Positions 1 to 9,555 of a DNA stretch of 64,000 nt are shown piece by piece. The notes under the pieces are model-generated. The model ran no database searches. It saw only the letters and a list, made by a program, of their open reading frames with translations, and had not been told where the DNA came from. The DNA is taken from NCBI GenBank assembly GCA_018336195.1, contig JAGXQV010000104.1, positions 1 through 64,000 of the forward strand. Reading direction: 5' to 3'. A program made the position numbers and the translations under genes. Source of the stretch: Sulfuricella sp. (GTDB lineage: Bacteria > Pseudomonadota > Gammaproteobacteria > Burkholderiales > Sulfuricellaceae). Position 1 is the first letter of the stretch, and every line of letters starts with the position of its first letter.

Positions 1-197
1 CGGCGCGTCTCAACGCGCGAACAGCCACGCCACGCCGGTCGTTCCCTGGCCGTCGCGTAATGAAATATGCATAGGAATTTCACTCGGACTATTAGTGCCA
101 CAGCGAGCGTTTGTCTTGGTCGAGAGGCTGATTTAATTTCTAAATCAAACGTGCACTTTCAGCGGTATTTATTAAGCAAATTTCGAAAGGAAATATC

Positions 198-2756
198 ATG
201 ACCATTACCAAAAAGATGTCGTTGCTGGTGCTCTCGGCCTTGCTAGGCATTGCGATGCTGGCTGGCGTGGCGATATTCCAGATGGGCAAGGTTTACGAAT
301 TCGCCAATTACGGCAACGTCAATACCGTGCCCAGTCTGGTGGTGATCAACAAGGCACTGGAAGAATTCGACCAGTTGAGGGTTCAGACCTACCGCCATAT
401 TCTCAAAGCCGATACAACAAAAATGGCTGACATCGAACTTAAGATCACTGAGTCTCGCGCTAGTGTCGAGAAGGCGTTTAAGGATTATGAACCATTGATC
501 TCCGACGACAAGGACAAGAAGATGTTGTCCGACGACAGGGCCGCTTATCTTGAGTATTTGGGCGGTCTGGATCAACTGCTGACGCTGTCGCGTGAAAACA
601 AAACCGAGCAGGTCCGTGAGTCGATGGCAAAGCAGGTGACAGTCTCCCAAAAACTGACCAATCTTCTCAATGATCACGTTCAATACAACATTGATCTTGG
701 CAAGAAAGGTACTGAAAGCGCCTTTGCGGAAAAATCCAATTCCACTTGGCTCTTCATTGTCGTGGCCGTACTCACGCTGCTGGTGGTTTCCGTGGTTGCG
801 TTTTTCGTCACCCGTAGCATTACCCGTCCGGTCAACGAAGTTGTCAATGCCGCACGGAAAATGGCTGCGGGCGATTACGCCTTCGAACTGAGGAGCGATG
901 CCAAGGATGAGGTCGGCGAAGTGGTTCGTTCGGTGGGGGCCATCCAGCAGGCGGTGAAGAGCTTGCAACAGGAACTCCTGAGCTTGGTAGAAGCGTCGCG
1001 CCAGGGCCAGCTTTCCGAGCGTGGCAAGATTGATAAATTCCAGGGTGCCTACGCCGAAATCATTCGCGGCACCAATGCCATGCTCGATGCCATCCTGCTG
1101 CCAATCGGCGAAGGCAATCGCATTCTTAGCCAAGTCTCCGCCGGCAAGATCGACGAGTTGATCGCCCAAACCTACCAGGGCGATCATGAGAAGATGAAGC
1201 AGGCGGTGAATAATGTCGCCACCACCATTCAGGGGCTGCAGAAGGAACTGATGCGCTTGACCGAGGCCTCCAGACAAGGCCAGCTTTCCGAACGCGGCAA
1301 AGCCGAACAATTCCAGGGTGCCTACGCCGAAATCATTCGCGGCACCAATGCCATGCTCGACGCCATCCTGCTGCCGATCGGCGAGGGCAACCGGGTATTG
1401 CGGCTGATCAGCGGCGGCGACCTGCGGGAAAGCGTGAAAATCGAATGCCATGGTGACCATCAGAAAATGAAAGATGCCGTGAATGGGGTTCATGCTTGGC
1501 TGAGCGAACTGATCAACTACGTCACCCGCATCGCCAACGGCGATATGACCGCGACAATGGACAGGGCCTCCGACGACGATCAGATTCATGAGTGGCTAGT
1601 AATGATGAAAAGCAACATCAATGCCCTGCTCAAGGATGCGGGAATGCTTTCCGCATCCGCCATTGAGGGCAAGCTGGACGTACGTGCCGTCGCCACCCAG
1701 CATCAGGGTGGTTATCGCGAAATCATCGAAGGCGTGAATGCCACGCTGGACGCGGTGGTCGGCCCGGTCAACGAAGTCATGCGGGTCATGACCGCCATGG
1801 AAGCCGGCGACCTGACCAAAACCATCGACAAGGAATATCGCGGCCAGCTCAAGCAACTGTGCGACACCGTGAATCAGACCGCGGCCAAGCTTGCCGAAAC
1901 CATGGAGGAAGTGAACAACACTTCCGATGCATTGGTCAGCGCCACCGGCCAGGTTTCCGCCACCGCTCAGTCGCTTTCCCAGGCGTCTTCCGAACAGGCC
2001 GCCAGCGTCGAGGAAACCTCCACGTCCATCGAGCAGATGTCGGCTTCGATCAATCAGAACACCGATAACGCCAAGGTGGCCGACACCATGTCCGCCGATG
2101 GCTCACGGAAGGCGGCCGATGGCGGTCAGGCTGTGACCGAAACGGTCGCGGCAATGAAACAGATCGCCAAGAAGATCGGCATCATCGACGACATTGCCTA
2201 CCAGACCAATCTGCTCGCCTTGAACGCCGCGATTGAAGCAGCCCGTGCCGGCGAACACGGCAAGGGGTTTGCGGTCGTCGCCGCGGAAGTCCGCAAGCTT
2301 GCCGAACGCAGCCAGGTAGCGGCCCAGGAAATCGGTCAATTGGCCGGCAACAGCGTGGGGCTGGCTGAACGAGCCGGCAAACTGTTGGATGAAATCGTCC
2401 CGGCCACCAAGAAGACCGCGGACCTGGTGCAGGAAATCACCGCAGCCTCGCAGGAACAAGCGTCCGGCGTTGCGCAAGTGAACACCGCGATGAGCCAACT
2501 CAACCAGATCACCCAGCAGAACGCTTCGTCTTCCGAAGAGCTTGCCGCCACCGCCGAGGAAATGAGCGGTCAGGCCAGCAGCCTCCAGCAACTGATGGCG
2601 TTCTTCACCATCGCGAGTGGCCAGGGCAAGGGCCAGCAGGTGTCGGCTCGCCCGTCGGCGGCGAAGCCCAAGTCCGGCGCCAAGGCGCAGATCGCCCTGG
2701 TTTCGCCTCCCCCGCTGATGAAGATGGTCAATGAAGATGAGTTCGTCCGTTTCTAG
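198..2756 (+). CDS. Methyl-accepting chemotaxis protein with repeated HAMP-like modules
   Basis: A transmembrane chemoreceptor of 852 residues that feeds a CheA/CheW signalling array. TM1 is at about residues 8-28, a periplasmic four-helix-type sensor follows, and TM2 is at about 183-205, followed by a HAMP domain (about 206-258). Three cytoplasmic modules come next, the first two nearly identical (around 270-310 and 360-402, sharing [20 protein letters not shown]) and the third diverged (around 482-531). The signalling hairpin tip ([20 protein letters not shown]) is intact. The protein ends in EFVRF, which fits the x-[FYWH]-x-x-[FYWH] tether that binds CheR. An AAAGGAAA ribosome site precedes the ATG. 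cheW starts 9 bases after its stop. The ligand cannot be told. Confidence 0.93.
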   Translation: MTITKKMSLLVLSALLGIAMLAGVAIFQMGKVYEFANYGNVNTVPSLVVINKALEEFDQLRVQTYRHILKADTTKMADIELKITESRASVEKAFKDYEPLISDDKDKKMLSDDRAAYLEYLGGLDQLLTLSRENKTEQVRESMAKQVTVSQKLTNLLNDHVQYNIDLGKKGTESAFAEKSNSTWLFIVVAVLTLLVVSVVAFFVTRSITRPVNEVVNAARKMAAGDYAFELRSDAKDEVGEVVRSVGAIQQAVKSLQQELLSLVEASRQGQLSERGKIDKFQGAYAEIIRGTNAMLDAILLPIGEGNRILSQVSAGKIDELIAQTYQGDHEKMKQAVNNVATTIQGLQKELMRLTEASRQGQLSERGKAEQFQGAYAEIIRGTNAMLDAILLPIGEGNRVLRLISGGDLRESVKIECHGDHQKMKDAVNGVHAWLSELINYVTRIANGDMTATMDRASDDDQIHEWLVMMKSNINALLKDAGMLSASAIEGKLDVRAVATQHQGGYREIIEGVNATLDAVVGPVNEVMRVMTAMEAGDLTKTIDKEYRGQLKQLCDTVNQTAAKLAETMEEVNNTSDALVSATGQVSATAQSLSQASSEQAASVEETSTSIEQMSASINQNTDNAKVADTMSADGSRKAADGGQAVTETVAAMKQIAKKIGIIDDIAYQTNLLALNAAIEAARAGEHGKGFAVVAAEVRKLAERSQVAAQEIGQLAGNSVGLAERAGKLLDEIVPATKKTADLVQEITAASQEQASGVAQVNTAMSQLNQITQQNASSSEELAATAEEMSGQASSLQQLMAFFTIASGQGKGQQVSARPSAAKPKSGAKAQIALVSPPPLMKMVNEDEFVRF

Positions 2757-2765
2757 GAGACTGCC

Positions 2766-3332
2766 ATGCAAGCAACACAGACTCAATTGACGAAGCAACC
2801 GCCACGCGCTGTGGCAGCCATCCGGGACGCCATGCAGGACGCGGAGGAGCAGCAACAATACCTGACCTTCATGCTGGGCGAGGAGATGTTCGCCATCGGC
2901 ATTCTGGCGATTCGGGAAATTATTGAATACGGCTATCTGACCGAGGTGCCGCTGACCCCGCCTTTCATTCGCGGCGTCCTCAACCTGCGAGGCGCGGTGG
3001 TGCCGGTCATCGACCTGGTGGTGCGCTTCGGCCGCGAGCCGCGGGAAAGTACCAAGCGCACCTGTATCGTCATCGTCGAAATCGAGTCGGACGACCGCGG
3101 CCAGGAAATGGGCGTGGTCGTCGATGCCGTCAACGAGGTGCTGGAAATCCCCCTCGGCGACATCGAGCCGCCCCCGGAATTCGGCGCCCGGATACGTAGC
3201 GACTTCATCAAGGGGATGGGCAAGATCAACGGCAAATTCGTCATCCTCCTCGATGTAAACCGGGTGCTGCTGCTGGATGAGATCGCCGTCGTCGCCGGCA
3301 TGCGTAAGACGGAGGCTCCGGCGGCGGCTTGA
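2766..3332 (+). CDS. cheW: Chemotaxis coupling protein CheW
   Basis: A cytoplasmic adaptor of 188 residues that links the receptor to the histidine kinase CheA. After a polar N-terminal stretch of about 30 residues it has a CheW fold, with QQYLTFMLGEEMFAIGI opening the first beta barrel and the typical PPFIRGVLNLRGAVVPVIDL segment near residues 60-80. The length is slightly above the usual 150-170 because of the N-terminal extension. It starts 9 bases after the receptor gene with AGGAGACTGCC ahead of the ATG, so it is very probably co-transcribed with it. cheR follows after 51 bases. Confidence 0.95.
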   Translation: MQATQTQLTKQPPRAVAAIRDAMQDAEEQQQYLTFMLGEEMFAIGILAIREIIEYGYLTEVPLTPPFIRGVLNLRGAVVPVIDLVVRFGREPRESTKRTCIVIVEIESDDRGQEMGVVVDAVNEVLEIPLGDIEPPPEFGARIRSDFIKGMGKINGKFVILLDVNRVLLLDEIAVVAGMRKTEAPAAA

Positions 3333-3383
3333 GCCGCACGCGGTTGCCGGTGTCTGCCGAAGCTAAGAATAACGAGGTCTGTC

Positions 3384-4190
3384 ATGGATATCGCCGCGCT
3401 CAGCGACAAGGAATTCAACCTGTTCCAGGGGCTGATCTACAAAATCGCGGGTATCAGTCTTTCTCCGGTCAAGAAACCGCTGGTCAGCGGCCGGTTGATG
3501 AAGCGCTTGCAGGAACGCCAGGTAAACACGTATAGCGATTATTTCAAGCTATTGAACAGCGGCCATGAAGCAGGCGAAATTCAGATGGCGGTTGATCTTC
3601 TGACCACCAACGAGACCTACTTTTTCCGGGAATCCCAGCATTTCGATTTTCTGCGCCAGCAACTGCTGAGGCAACGCAGGAAAAATTCGACGTTCCGGGT
3701 ATGGAGCGCCGCCTGTTCCAGCGGACAGGAACCTTACACCATTGCCATGGTGCTTGCCGAGCATTTCGGCGACGGACCGTGGGAAGTGTTCGCTTCGGAC
3801 ATCAGTACGCGCGTACTGGAGCGGGCGAGGGGCGGACATTACCCACTGGAGCAGGCGGAGCATATTCCGAAATCTTACCTCGGCAAATACTGCCTCAAAG
3901 GAACCGGTTCGCAGGAGGGGACGTTCCTTGTGACTCGCAGTCTGCGCGCACGGGTGACCTTCATGCAGGTCAATCTCAACACCACCTTGCCCAAACTGGG
4001 GGATTTCGACGCGGTATTCCTGCGCAACGTGATGATCTACTTCAACGAGGATACCAAGCGCCAAGTGGTGCGCCGCATTATGTGGCAACTCAAGAGTGGC
4101 GGACATCTGCTCATCGGTCATTCGGAAAGCCTCAACGGTATCGTGGACGAGTTGAAGCCCCTGATGCCATCAGTTTATCTCAAGCCTTGA
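3384..4190 (+). CDS. cheR: Chemotaxis protein methyltransferase CheR
   Basis: Transfers methyl groups from S-adenosylmethionine to glutamates of chemoreceptors, the adaptation step of chemotaxis. The 268-residue protein has the helical N-terminal domain (about 1-75) with the MKRL segment, the TTNETYFFRES signature near residue 75, the SAM-binding WSAACSSGQEPYTIAM motif near residue 110 and FDAVFLRNVMIYF near residue 210. Length matches the family (about 270-280). A beta-subdomain that binds receptor tethers is expected, which fits the EFVRF terminus on the receptor two genes upstream. It lies between cheW and cheD on the same strand. Confidence 0.96.
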   Translation: MDIAALSDKEFNLFQGLIYKIAGISLSPVKKPLVSGRLMKRLQERQVNTYSDYFKLLNSGHEAGEIQMAVDLLTTNETYFFRESQHFDFLRQQLLRQRRKNSTFRVWSAACSSGQEPYTIAMVLAEHFGDGPWEVFASDISTRVLERARGGHYPLEQAEHIPKSYLGKYCLKGTGSQEGTFLVTRSLRARVTFMQVNLNTTLPKLGDFDAVFLRNVMIYFNEDTKRQVVRRIMWQLKSGGHLLIGHSESLNGIVDELKPLMPSVYLKP

Positions 4191-4323
4191 GCACACCATG
4201 CCAACATGCAACCTGACCAGCACCGTTCCACGCTTTACCGGGGGCAATTTAGCCGCATTATTTTATCGTGAGGCAAGATGGCGCGACAGGCGCCTTTCAC
4301 CCTCGCTCCTTTCCAGCGCCTCC

Positions 4324-4866
4324 ATGAAAAAACCTGCACAGATCATCGAGATTTTCCTGCAACCCGGGGACTTCTACTTTGGCGACCGCAATACCCATAT
4401 CCGCACTTTGCTGGGATCGTGCATTTCCATTACCTTGTGGCACCCGCAATTGCTGATCGGCGGAATGTGCCATTTCATGGTTCCCAGCCGCGGCAAACAA
4501 CCCGACACAGTCCCCTTGGACGGGCATTATGCCGACGAGGCGCTGGAACTGTTCCGCCGCGAAATTCGGGCGGCCGGAACCCTTTCCGCCGAATATGAAG
4601 TCAAGCTGTTCGGCGGGAGCAATATGTTCACCGACAGCGGAAGACACTTCTGCCCAAACAAGAATTGCTTGGACCCGTTCACCAATTCATGCCGGGATGT
4701 GTCGTGCCGCAACCAGCGCAGCGCTCGGCTATTGGTAGAGCGCCACGGTTTCACCGTCAAAGCGGAGCGGCTGGGAGGCACCAAGCCGCATAATGTGTTA
4801 TTCGACCTGTGGAGCGGAAATGTCTGGATCAAGCGTCCCCCCAAGATATTGAAATGCCAAGAGTAG
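4324..4866 (+). CDS. cheD: Chemoreceptor glutamine deamidase CheD
   Basis: Deamidates glutamine residues of chemoreceptors to make methylatable glutamates. The protein has the catalytic cysteine motif LLGSCISITLW and the histidine motif GGMCHFMVP, plus KLFGGSNMF, all usual for CheD. The start was placed at ATG 4324 (MKKPAQIIEIF), giving 180 residues. The frame is open back to an ATG at 4198, but the extra 42 residues are arginine-rich, unlike the family, and would leave only 7 bases to cheR. Neither start has a strong Shine-Dalgarno sequence, so this choice is by homology. No cheB follows; rpoH comes next after a CIRCE site. Confidence 0.9.
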   Translation: MKKPAQIIEIFLQPGDFYFGDRNTHIRTLLGSCISITLWHPQLLIGGMCHFMVPSRGKQPDTVPLDGHYADEALELFRREIRAAGTLSAEYEVKLFGGSNMFTDSGRHFCPNKNCLDPFTNSCRDVSCRNQRSARLLVERHGFTVKAERLGGTKPHNVLFDLWSGNVWIKRPPKILKCQE

Positions 4867-4966
4867 GGCTACTCACGATCGTTGGTTTTTTCCAATATGA
4901 AGGCGTGAAAAGCCCTGAGCTTAGCGGCACCAAGTAGATACGGCACACACTGAACTATTTCAGCCG

Positions 4967-4993
4967 CTAGCACTCATAAGCCGAGAGTGCTAA
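4967..4993 (+). promoter_or_regulatory. CIRCE element (HrcA operator) upstream of rpoH
   Basis: An inverted repeat CTAGCACTC, 9 spacer bases, GAGTGCTAA. The right half is identical to the CIRCE consensus TTAGCACTC-N9-GAGTGCTAA and the left half differs only in its first base; the spacer is exactly the canonical 9 bases. It ends 24 bases before the rpoH ATG, which is the usual place for an HrcA operator over a promoter or leader. This predicts that the repressor HrcA controls the heat-shock sigma factor. Confidence 0.92.
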
Positions 4994-5017
4994 AATTTGC
5001 CTTGGGAGGTGAGAAAT

Positions 5018-5878
<861 letters not shown>

Positions 5879-5889
5879 GGCTTTGCTAC

Positions 5890-5925
5890 AAAGACAAAGG
5901 CCGGCATATGCCGGCCTTTGTCTTT
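5890..5925. terminator. Bidirectional terminator between rpoH and the cco assembly genes
   Basis: A perfect 16-bp stem (AAAGACAAAGGCCGGC with its exact complement) and a 4-base ATAT loop. T-rich arms lie on both sides, so it can end rpoH on the + strand and the converging ccoG-H-I-S unit on the - strand. Confidence 0.9.
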
Positions 5926-5938
5926 CAGTTTTAAGGGG

Positions 5939-6019
5939 TTAGCCCAGCAAAACCGAAAAGAAACTCATGTAGGAAACCACAATCATCAAAATCACCATCG
6001 GCATTACGAACTTATCCAT
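5939..6019 (-). CDS. 26-residue single-pass membrane peptide after ccoS
   Basis: A very short open frame coding for 26 residues, starting MDKFVMPMVILMIVVSYMSF. After three polar residues nearly all of it is hydrophobic, so it should form one membrane helix. An AAGGAGTG Shine-Dalgarno sequence sits 5 bases before the ATG, which is better than most start signals in this window and is the main reason to call it real. It is the last gene before the shared terminator and follows ccoS by 67 bases, so it probably belongs to the cbb3 oxidase assembly unit. Small single-helix subunits are known in cbb3, bd and other oxidases; no specific family was recognised. Confidence 0.6.
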   Translation of the reverse strand: MDKFVMPMVILMIVVSYMSFFSVLLG

Positions 6020-6086
6020 GCTTCACTCCTTAGAAAAATAGCTGTTAAATGCTTTAAGCCCCCAAATTCAACAGGGGAATTCTAAT

Positions 6087-6275
6087 TCAATTCTTCTTTT
6101 CATTCAACCGATAACGAGGAATCATCGGGTCGTCATCGTCCATCAGGATACGTTGCGCCGGGCCTTCCATATCGTCGAACTGGCCGCTCTTGATAGCCCA
6201 GAAAATCCCCAGACCGGCGATCATCGCCATGACTACGGCACCGGACAACAAGTAAAACAGAATGGTGATCGACAT
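6087..6275 (-). CDS. ccoS: cbb3-type cytochrome oxidase maturation protein CcoS
   Basis: A small membrane protein of 62 residues needed for heme and copper insertion into cbb3 oxidase in studied bacteria. One N-terminal transmembrane helix (about residues 4-27, ending GIFWAIKSGQFDD) is followed by the conserved acidic segment DDMEGPAQRILMDDD, the hallmark of CcoS. The start at 6275 (MSITILFY) was chosen because GAGGAG lies 9-14 bases upstream; an upstream in-frame ATG at 6308 would add 11 polar residues. It lies 78 bases downstream of ccoI in the order G-H-I-S. Confidence 0.93.
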   Translation of the reverse strand: MSITILFYLLSGAVVMAMIAGLGIFWAIKSGQFDDMEGPAQRILMDDDDPMIPRYRLNEKKN

Positions 6276-6353
6276 TTGATTTTTCTCCTCACATCCGGAA
6301 CGTTGCACTGTTCCGTCGTTTTTAAAGTCCGCTTCCTACCCGTCTTGGGGCCA

Positions 6354-8771
6354 TTAACGCAGGCGTAGCGCGTTCAGCACCACCACCAGAGAACTCGCCG
6401 ACATGCCGATGGCGGCCAGCCACGGCGGCACCAAGCCAGCCGCTGCAAACGGCAGGGCGAGCAAATTATACACAATCGCCCAAGTGAAATTCTGGCGCAT
6501 GATAAGCATCGCCATACTGCCGGTTTCCAAGGCATGACGCACGTCCAGGAGGTTTTCCGAGAGCAGCACGATGTCACTGCTGGAGCGGGCCACCTGGGTA
6601 CCGCCACCCATCGCGATCGAGACATCGGAACCAGCCAGAACCGGGGCGTCATTCACGCCGTCACCGACCATGGCGACGATATCACCGCGCCCTTGAAATT
6701 CGCGCAAGGCCGCCAGTTTGTCTTCCGGCTTCATGGCAGAGCGCCACGCCTCAATGCCGGCCTGTTTCGCGACATGCGCTACGGCGTCTTCGGTATCTCC
6801 GCTCAGAATCGTCACGCGGGTTCCGCGCTGATGCAGGCGCGCCACCATTTCGTGGGATTGGGAACGCAGACCGTCGGAAAGGATAAACAAGGCCAGCGCT
6901 TGCTCGCCATCGCTCAGCCATACCGGTGTGGCGCCAAGGGGCATGTCCTCCGGGCACTTTACATTGTAGGTGGTCGGAGAAAGCTGGTTGCTGCCCAAGG
7001 AGTAGATTTTACCGTCGATTTCACCTTGCACCCCTTTGCCGGGAACATTCTGGGCGTTCCTGACCAGCAGTAGGTGCTGCTTCGCCACTTGACCAAGAAA
7101 ACTTTCCGCGAGGGGGTGCTCAGAGGCCAGTTCGAGGCTGGCTGCAATGTTCAGGCACTGCTCGGCGGAGACCTCGGAAAATGCCATGATTTTCTGAATG
7201 ACCGGTTTGCCGAACGTCAGCGTGCCGGTTTTATCCACTACCACATGATTGACCTTGGAAAGAGTTTCCAGTGCATGGCCCCGCGTTAGAAGTATGCCGC
7301 GTTTCAGCAGGTGCGTGCCGGCCGCGGCAAACGCCGCCGGCGCCGCCAAGGATAGCGCGCAAGGGCAGGTGACAACCAGAACGGCGAGAACGATCTCGAA
7401 GGCACGAGACGGGTCAATCCACCACCACACCCCCGCAACCACGACGGCGAGCAGCAGGATGGTAAAAGTAAATTGGCTGGCCACCTTGTCCGCCAACTGG
7501 GCCAGTCGCGGCTTTTCCGCTACGGCGCGATCCAGCATACGCACGATTCCCGCCAACACGGTTTCCTCTCCCACACAGGAGACCCGCAAGATGAGGGGGC
7601 TTTCCAGGTTGATGCTGCCGGCAATAACCCGGTCGCCCAAGACCTTGCTGATCGGGCGACTTTCGCCGGTCAGCAGGGATTCGTCCACGGCACTTTCACC
7701 CTCCATCACCTCAGCGTCGGCGGCAATCGCTTCCCCGGGCTTGGCGAGGATCATGTCGCCCACGCTCAATTCGAGAACCGGGACGCTCTCGTGCCGCCCG
7801 TCGGTGATACGGGTGGCCATCGCCGGAGCCAGCTTAAGCAGGTTTTCGGCGGCTTCGACGGATTTTTCCTGGGCATTGCGTTCCAGAAACCGACTGCCCA
7901 GCAGGAACAGGGTGAACATCGAGATGGCGTCAAAATACACCACGCCACTGCCTTGCCACGTCGTCCAGACGCTGCCCGTGAAGGCAACCACGATGGCCAG
8001 GGTGACCGGCACATCCATGTTTACCCGGCGGGCCGCCAGCGCGTACCAAGCACTCCGGTAAAAGGGAACAGCCGCATAGACCAGTACCGGCAGGGCAAGT
8101 CCCATGCTGAAATAGCGCAGCATATCGGCGGTATTCTTTTCCATGCCGAACGCCGCCCCGGCATATAACGCCACGGCGATCATCATGACCTGTGCGGCGC
8201 ACAGTCCGGCCACGGCGATTCGCCGCAAATCCTGGGCACGTTGCTTTTTGCGCAGGGTTTCCTGGCGTTCGGTATCGAAGGGATGGGCACTATAGCCCAG
8301 CAACTGGATTTCCTTGAGGATACGCGAAAGCTTGATTACCTGGTCGTCCCAGGTAATACGGGCGCGGTGGGAGGCATAGTTGACCTGGACTTTCAGCACG
8401 CCGTCCAGTTGGTGCAAATGGCGCTCGTTCAGCCAAATACAGGCAGCGCAGGTTATGCCTTCGAGTATCAGGGAGGCTTCCCGAATGTTTTCGCCTTGGG
8501 CGTGTACGAAACTTTTCTGGACGCTGGGATGGTCGTAGAGCGCCAGCTTCTGGAGCTCATCCGGCACCAGTTCCTGAGCTGCATCGGGTAGTGCGGTGCG
8601 GTGACGATAATAGTCCGTCAAGCCGTTTTCGACGATGGCCTGAGCAACCGCCTGACAACCGCGGCAACACATCTGGCGCGGGTGCCCTTCGATCTCAATC
8701 GGATAATGTGCAGTTACGGGTATGGGCAACCCGCAGTGAAAACAGCTTTTGTCGCTGACGTCCTCGCTCAT
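6354..8771 (-). CDS. ccoI: Copper-exporting P1B-type ATPase CcoI (FixI family)
   Basis: Moves copper across the inner membrane for assembly of the CuB site of cbb3 oxidase. The 805-residue protein has an N-terminal cysteine-rich segment (CFHCG at 10-14, CCRGC at 35-39), a heavy-metal-associated domain with CAAC at 108-111, eight expected membrane helices, the TGES actuator motif, the intramembrane CPC in TCPCALSLAAP, the phosphorylation site DKTGT and GDGVNDAPVLAGSDV. The double cysteine N-terminus is typical of FixI/CcoI rather than CopA. It follows ccoH by 6 bases. Confidence 0.96.
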   Translation of the reverse strand: MSEDVSDKSCFHCGLPIPVTAHYPIEIEGHPRQMCCRGCQAVAQAIVENGLTDYYRHRTALPDAAQELVPDELQKLALYDHPSVQKSFVHAQGENIREASLILEGITCAACIWLNERHLHQLDGVLKVQVNYASHRARITWDDQVIKLSRILKEIQLLGYSAHPFDTERQETLRKKQRAQDLRRIAVAGLCAAQVMMIAVALYAGAAFGMEKNTADMLRYFSMGLALPVLVYAAVPFYRSAWYALAARRVNMDVPVTLAIVVAFTGSVWTTWQGSGVVYFDAISMFTLFLLGSRFLERNAQEKSVEAAENLLKLAPAMATRITDGRHESVPVLELSVGDMILAKPGEAIAADAEVMEGESAVDESLLTGESRPISKVLGDRVIAGSINLESPLILRVSCVGEETVLAGIVRMLDRAVAEKPRLAQLADKVASQFTFTILLLAVVVAGVWWWIDPSRAFEIVLAVLVVTCPCALSLAAPAAFAAAGTHLLKRGILLTRGHALETLSKVNHVVVDKTGTLTFGKPVIQKIMAFSEVSAEQCLNIAASLELASEHPLAESFLGQVAKQHLLLVRNAQNVPGKGVQGEIDGKIYSLGSNQLSPTTYNVKCPEDMPLGATPVWLSDGEQALALFILSDGLRSQSHEMVARLHQRGTRVTILSGDTEDAVAHVAKQAGIEAWRSAMKPEDKLAALREFQGRGDIVAMVGDGVNDAPVLAGSDVSIAMGGGTQVARSSSDIVLLSENLLDVRHALETGSMAMLIMRQNFTWAIVYNLLALPFAAAGLVPPWLAAIGMSASSLVVVLNALRLR

Positions 8772-8777
8772 TGTCGG

Positions 8778-9554
8778 TTACATCAACTGAACCAGAATTT
8801 CCCTTGCCGTTTCAAACTTGTCCGGACCGCGCTCAATTTGCAATATGGCCACCCACTGTCCCGGCGCATCGAATTGCACCTTACCCTGGTACTTACCCGC
8901 ACCAAGTGGCGTTACCGGCAACTCCTGTTCGCTTTGGGTCGTGGCGGGGCGCTTGAGCGTCAACGACACGGTCGCGCCTTCGACGGGCTGCCCGGACTTG
9001 TCCAATATCTTTACGACCACGGCTTTCGACTCTCCTTGGCGCAGCCCGTCCAGCCCGTCAACTTCCACCTGCCAACCAAGTTGACGCATCCGCTCGGATT
9101 TCTTCATGTACTGGCTGATGGTCTTGGCCGCCTCCGCATCGTGCGGAACCTCACCGGAAAACGCGGTGTGAATGCGCGTCTGCTTTCCAGGCATCACCAT
9201 CTGGGCGATCTCGGGCGGCAAGCCACGTACGGCAACGCTGAGGAACAACGCCATCAATACCGCCAGCGTGACAAAAAAACCAATGATCAAGGCAGGAATC
9301 CAATGTACCGGCGAACCAGTGGACTTCTTGGTGCCCCCTCCCAAGGTCAATACGGTGGCTGTCGCAACATAGACAGCGACGTGGATGGTCATGACATCGC
9401 CTCCCGGCCAACGATTCAGGCCATAAGCGACCATCCCGACCGTCGGGATCACCCCGCTGATGACACCGCGCCAGTAATTCGACACTCCCATCCATTTCAG
9501 GATGAAGTAGATCAACGCAATAACAACGGCACCACCAAACAGGGTAATAATCAT
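8778..9554 (-). CDS. ccoH: FixH-type cbb3 oxidase assembly protein with extended N-terminus
   Basis: CcoH/FixH takes part in cbb3 oxidase assembly and stays with the complex in some species. The C-terminal half shows the FixH pattern: one membrane helix (IPALIIGFFVTLAVLMALFLSV, about 86-108) and a periplasmic beta domain (WQVEVDGLDGL ... GQPVEGATVSLTLKRPAT). At 258 residues it is longer than the usual 150-180, because about 80 residues with two or three further hydrophobic segments (starting MIITLFGGAVVIALIYF) precede the FixH part. It lies 1 base after ccoG and 6 before ccoI, so all three are one unit. Confidence 0.85.
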   Translation of the reverse strand: MIITLFGGAVVIALIYFILKWMGVSNYWRGVISGVIPTVGMVAYGLNRWPGGDVMTIHVAVYVATATVLTLGGGTKKSTGSPVHWIPALIIGFFVTLAVLMALFLSVAVRGLPPEIAQMVMPGKQTRIHTAFSGEVPHDAEAAKTISQYMKKSERMRQLGWQVEVDGLDGLRQGESKAVVVKILDKSGQPVEGATVSLTLKRPATTQSEQELPVTPLGAGKYQGKVQFDAPGQWVAILQIERGPDKFETAREILVQLM

Positions 9555-9555
9555 C

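Noticed and set aside
1-60. End of an upstream gene at the window edge
   Set aside because: All three + frames are open to short stops and none shows a recognisable C-terminus, so no call was made.
141-169. Sigma-28 promoter ahead of the chemoreceptor (TAAA ... GCGGTATT)
   Set aside because: The gap between the elements is 17 bases where 15 is required, and the -10 part fits poorly.
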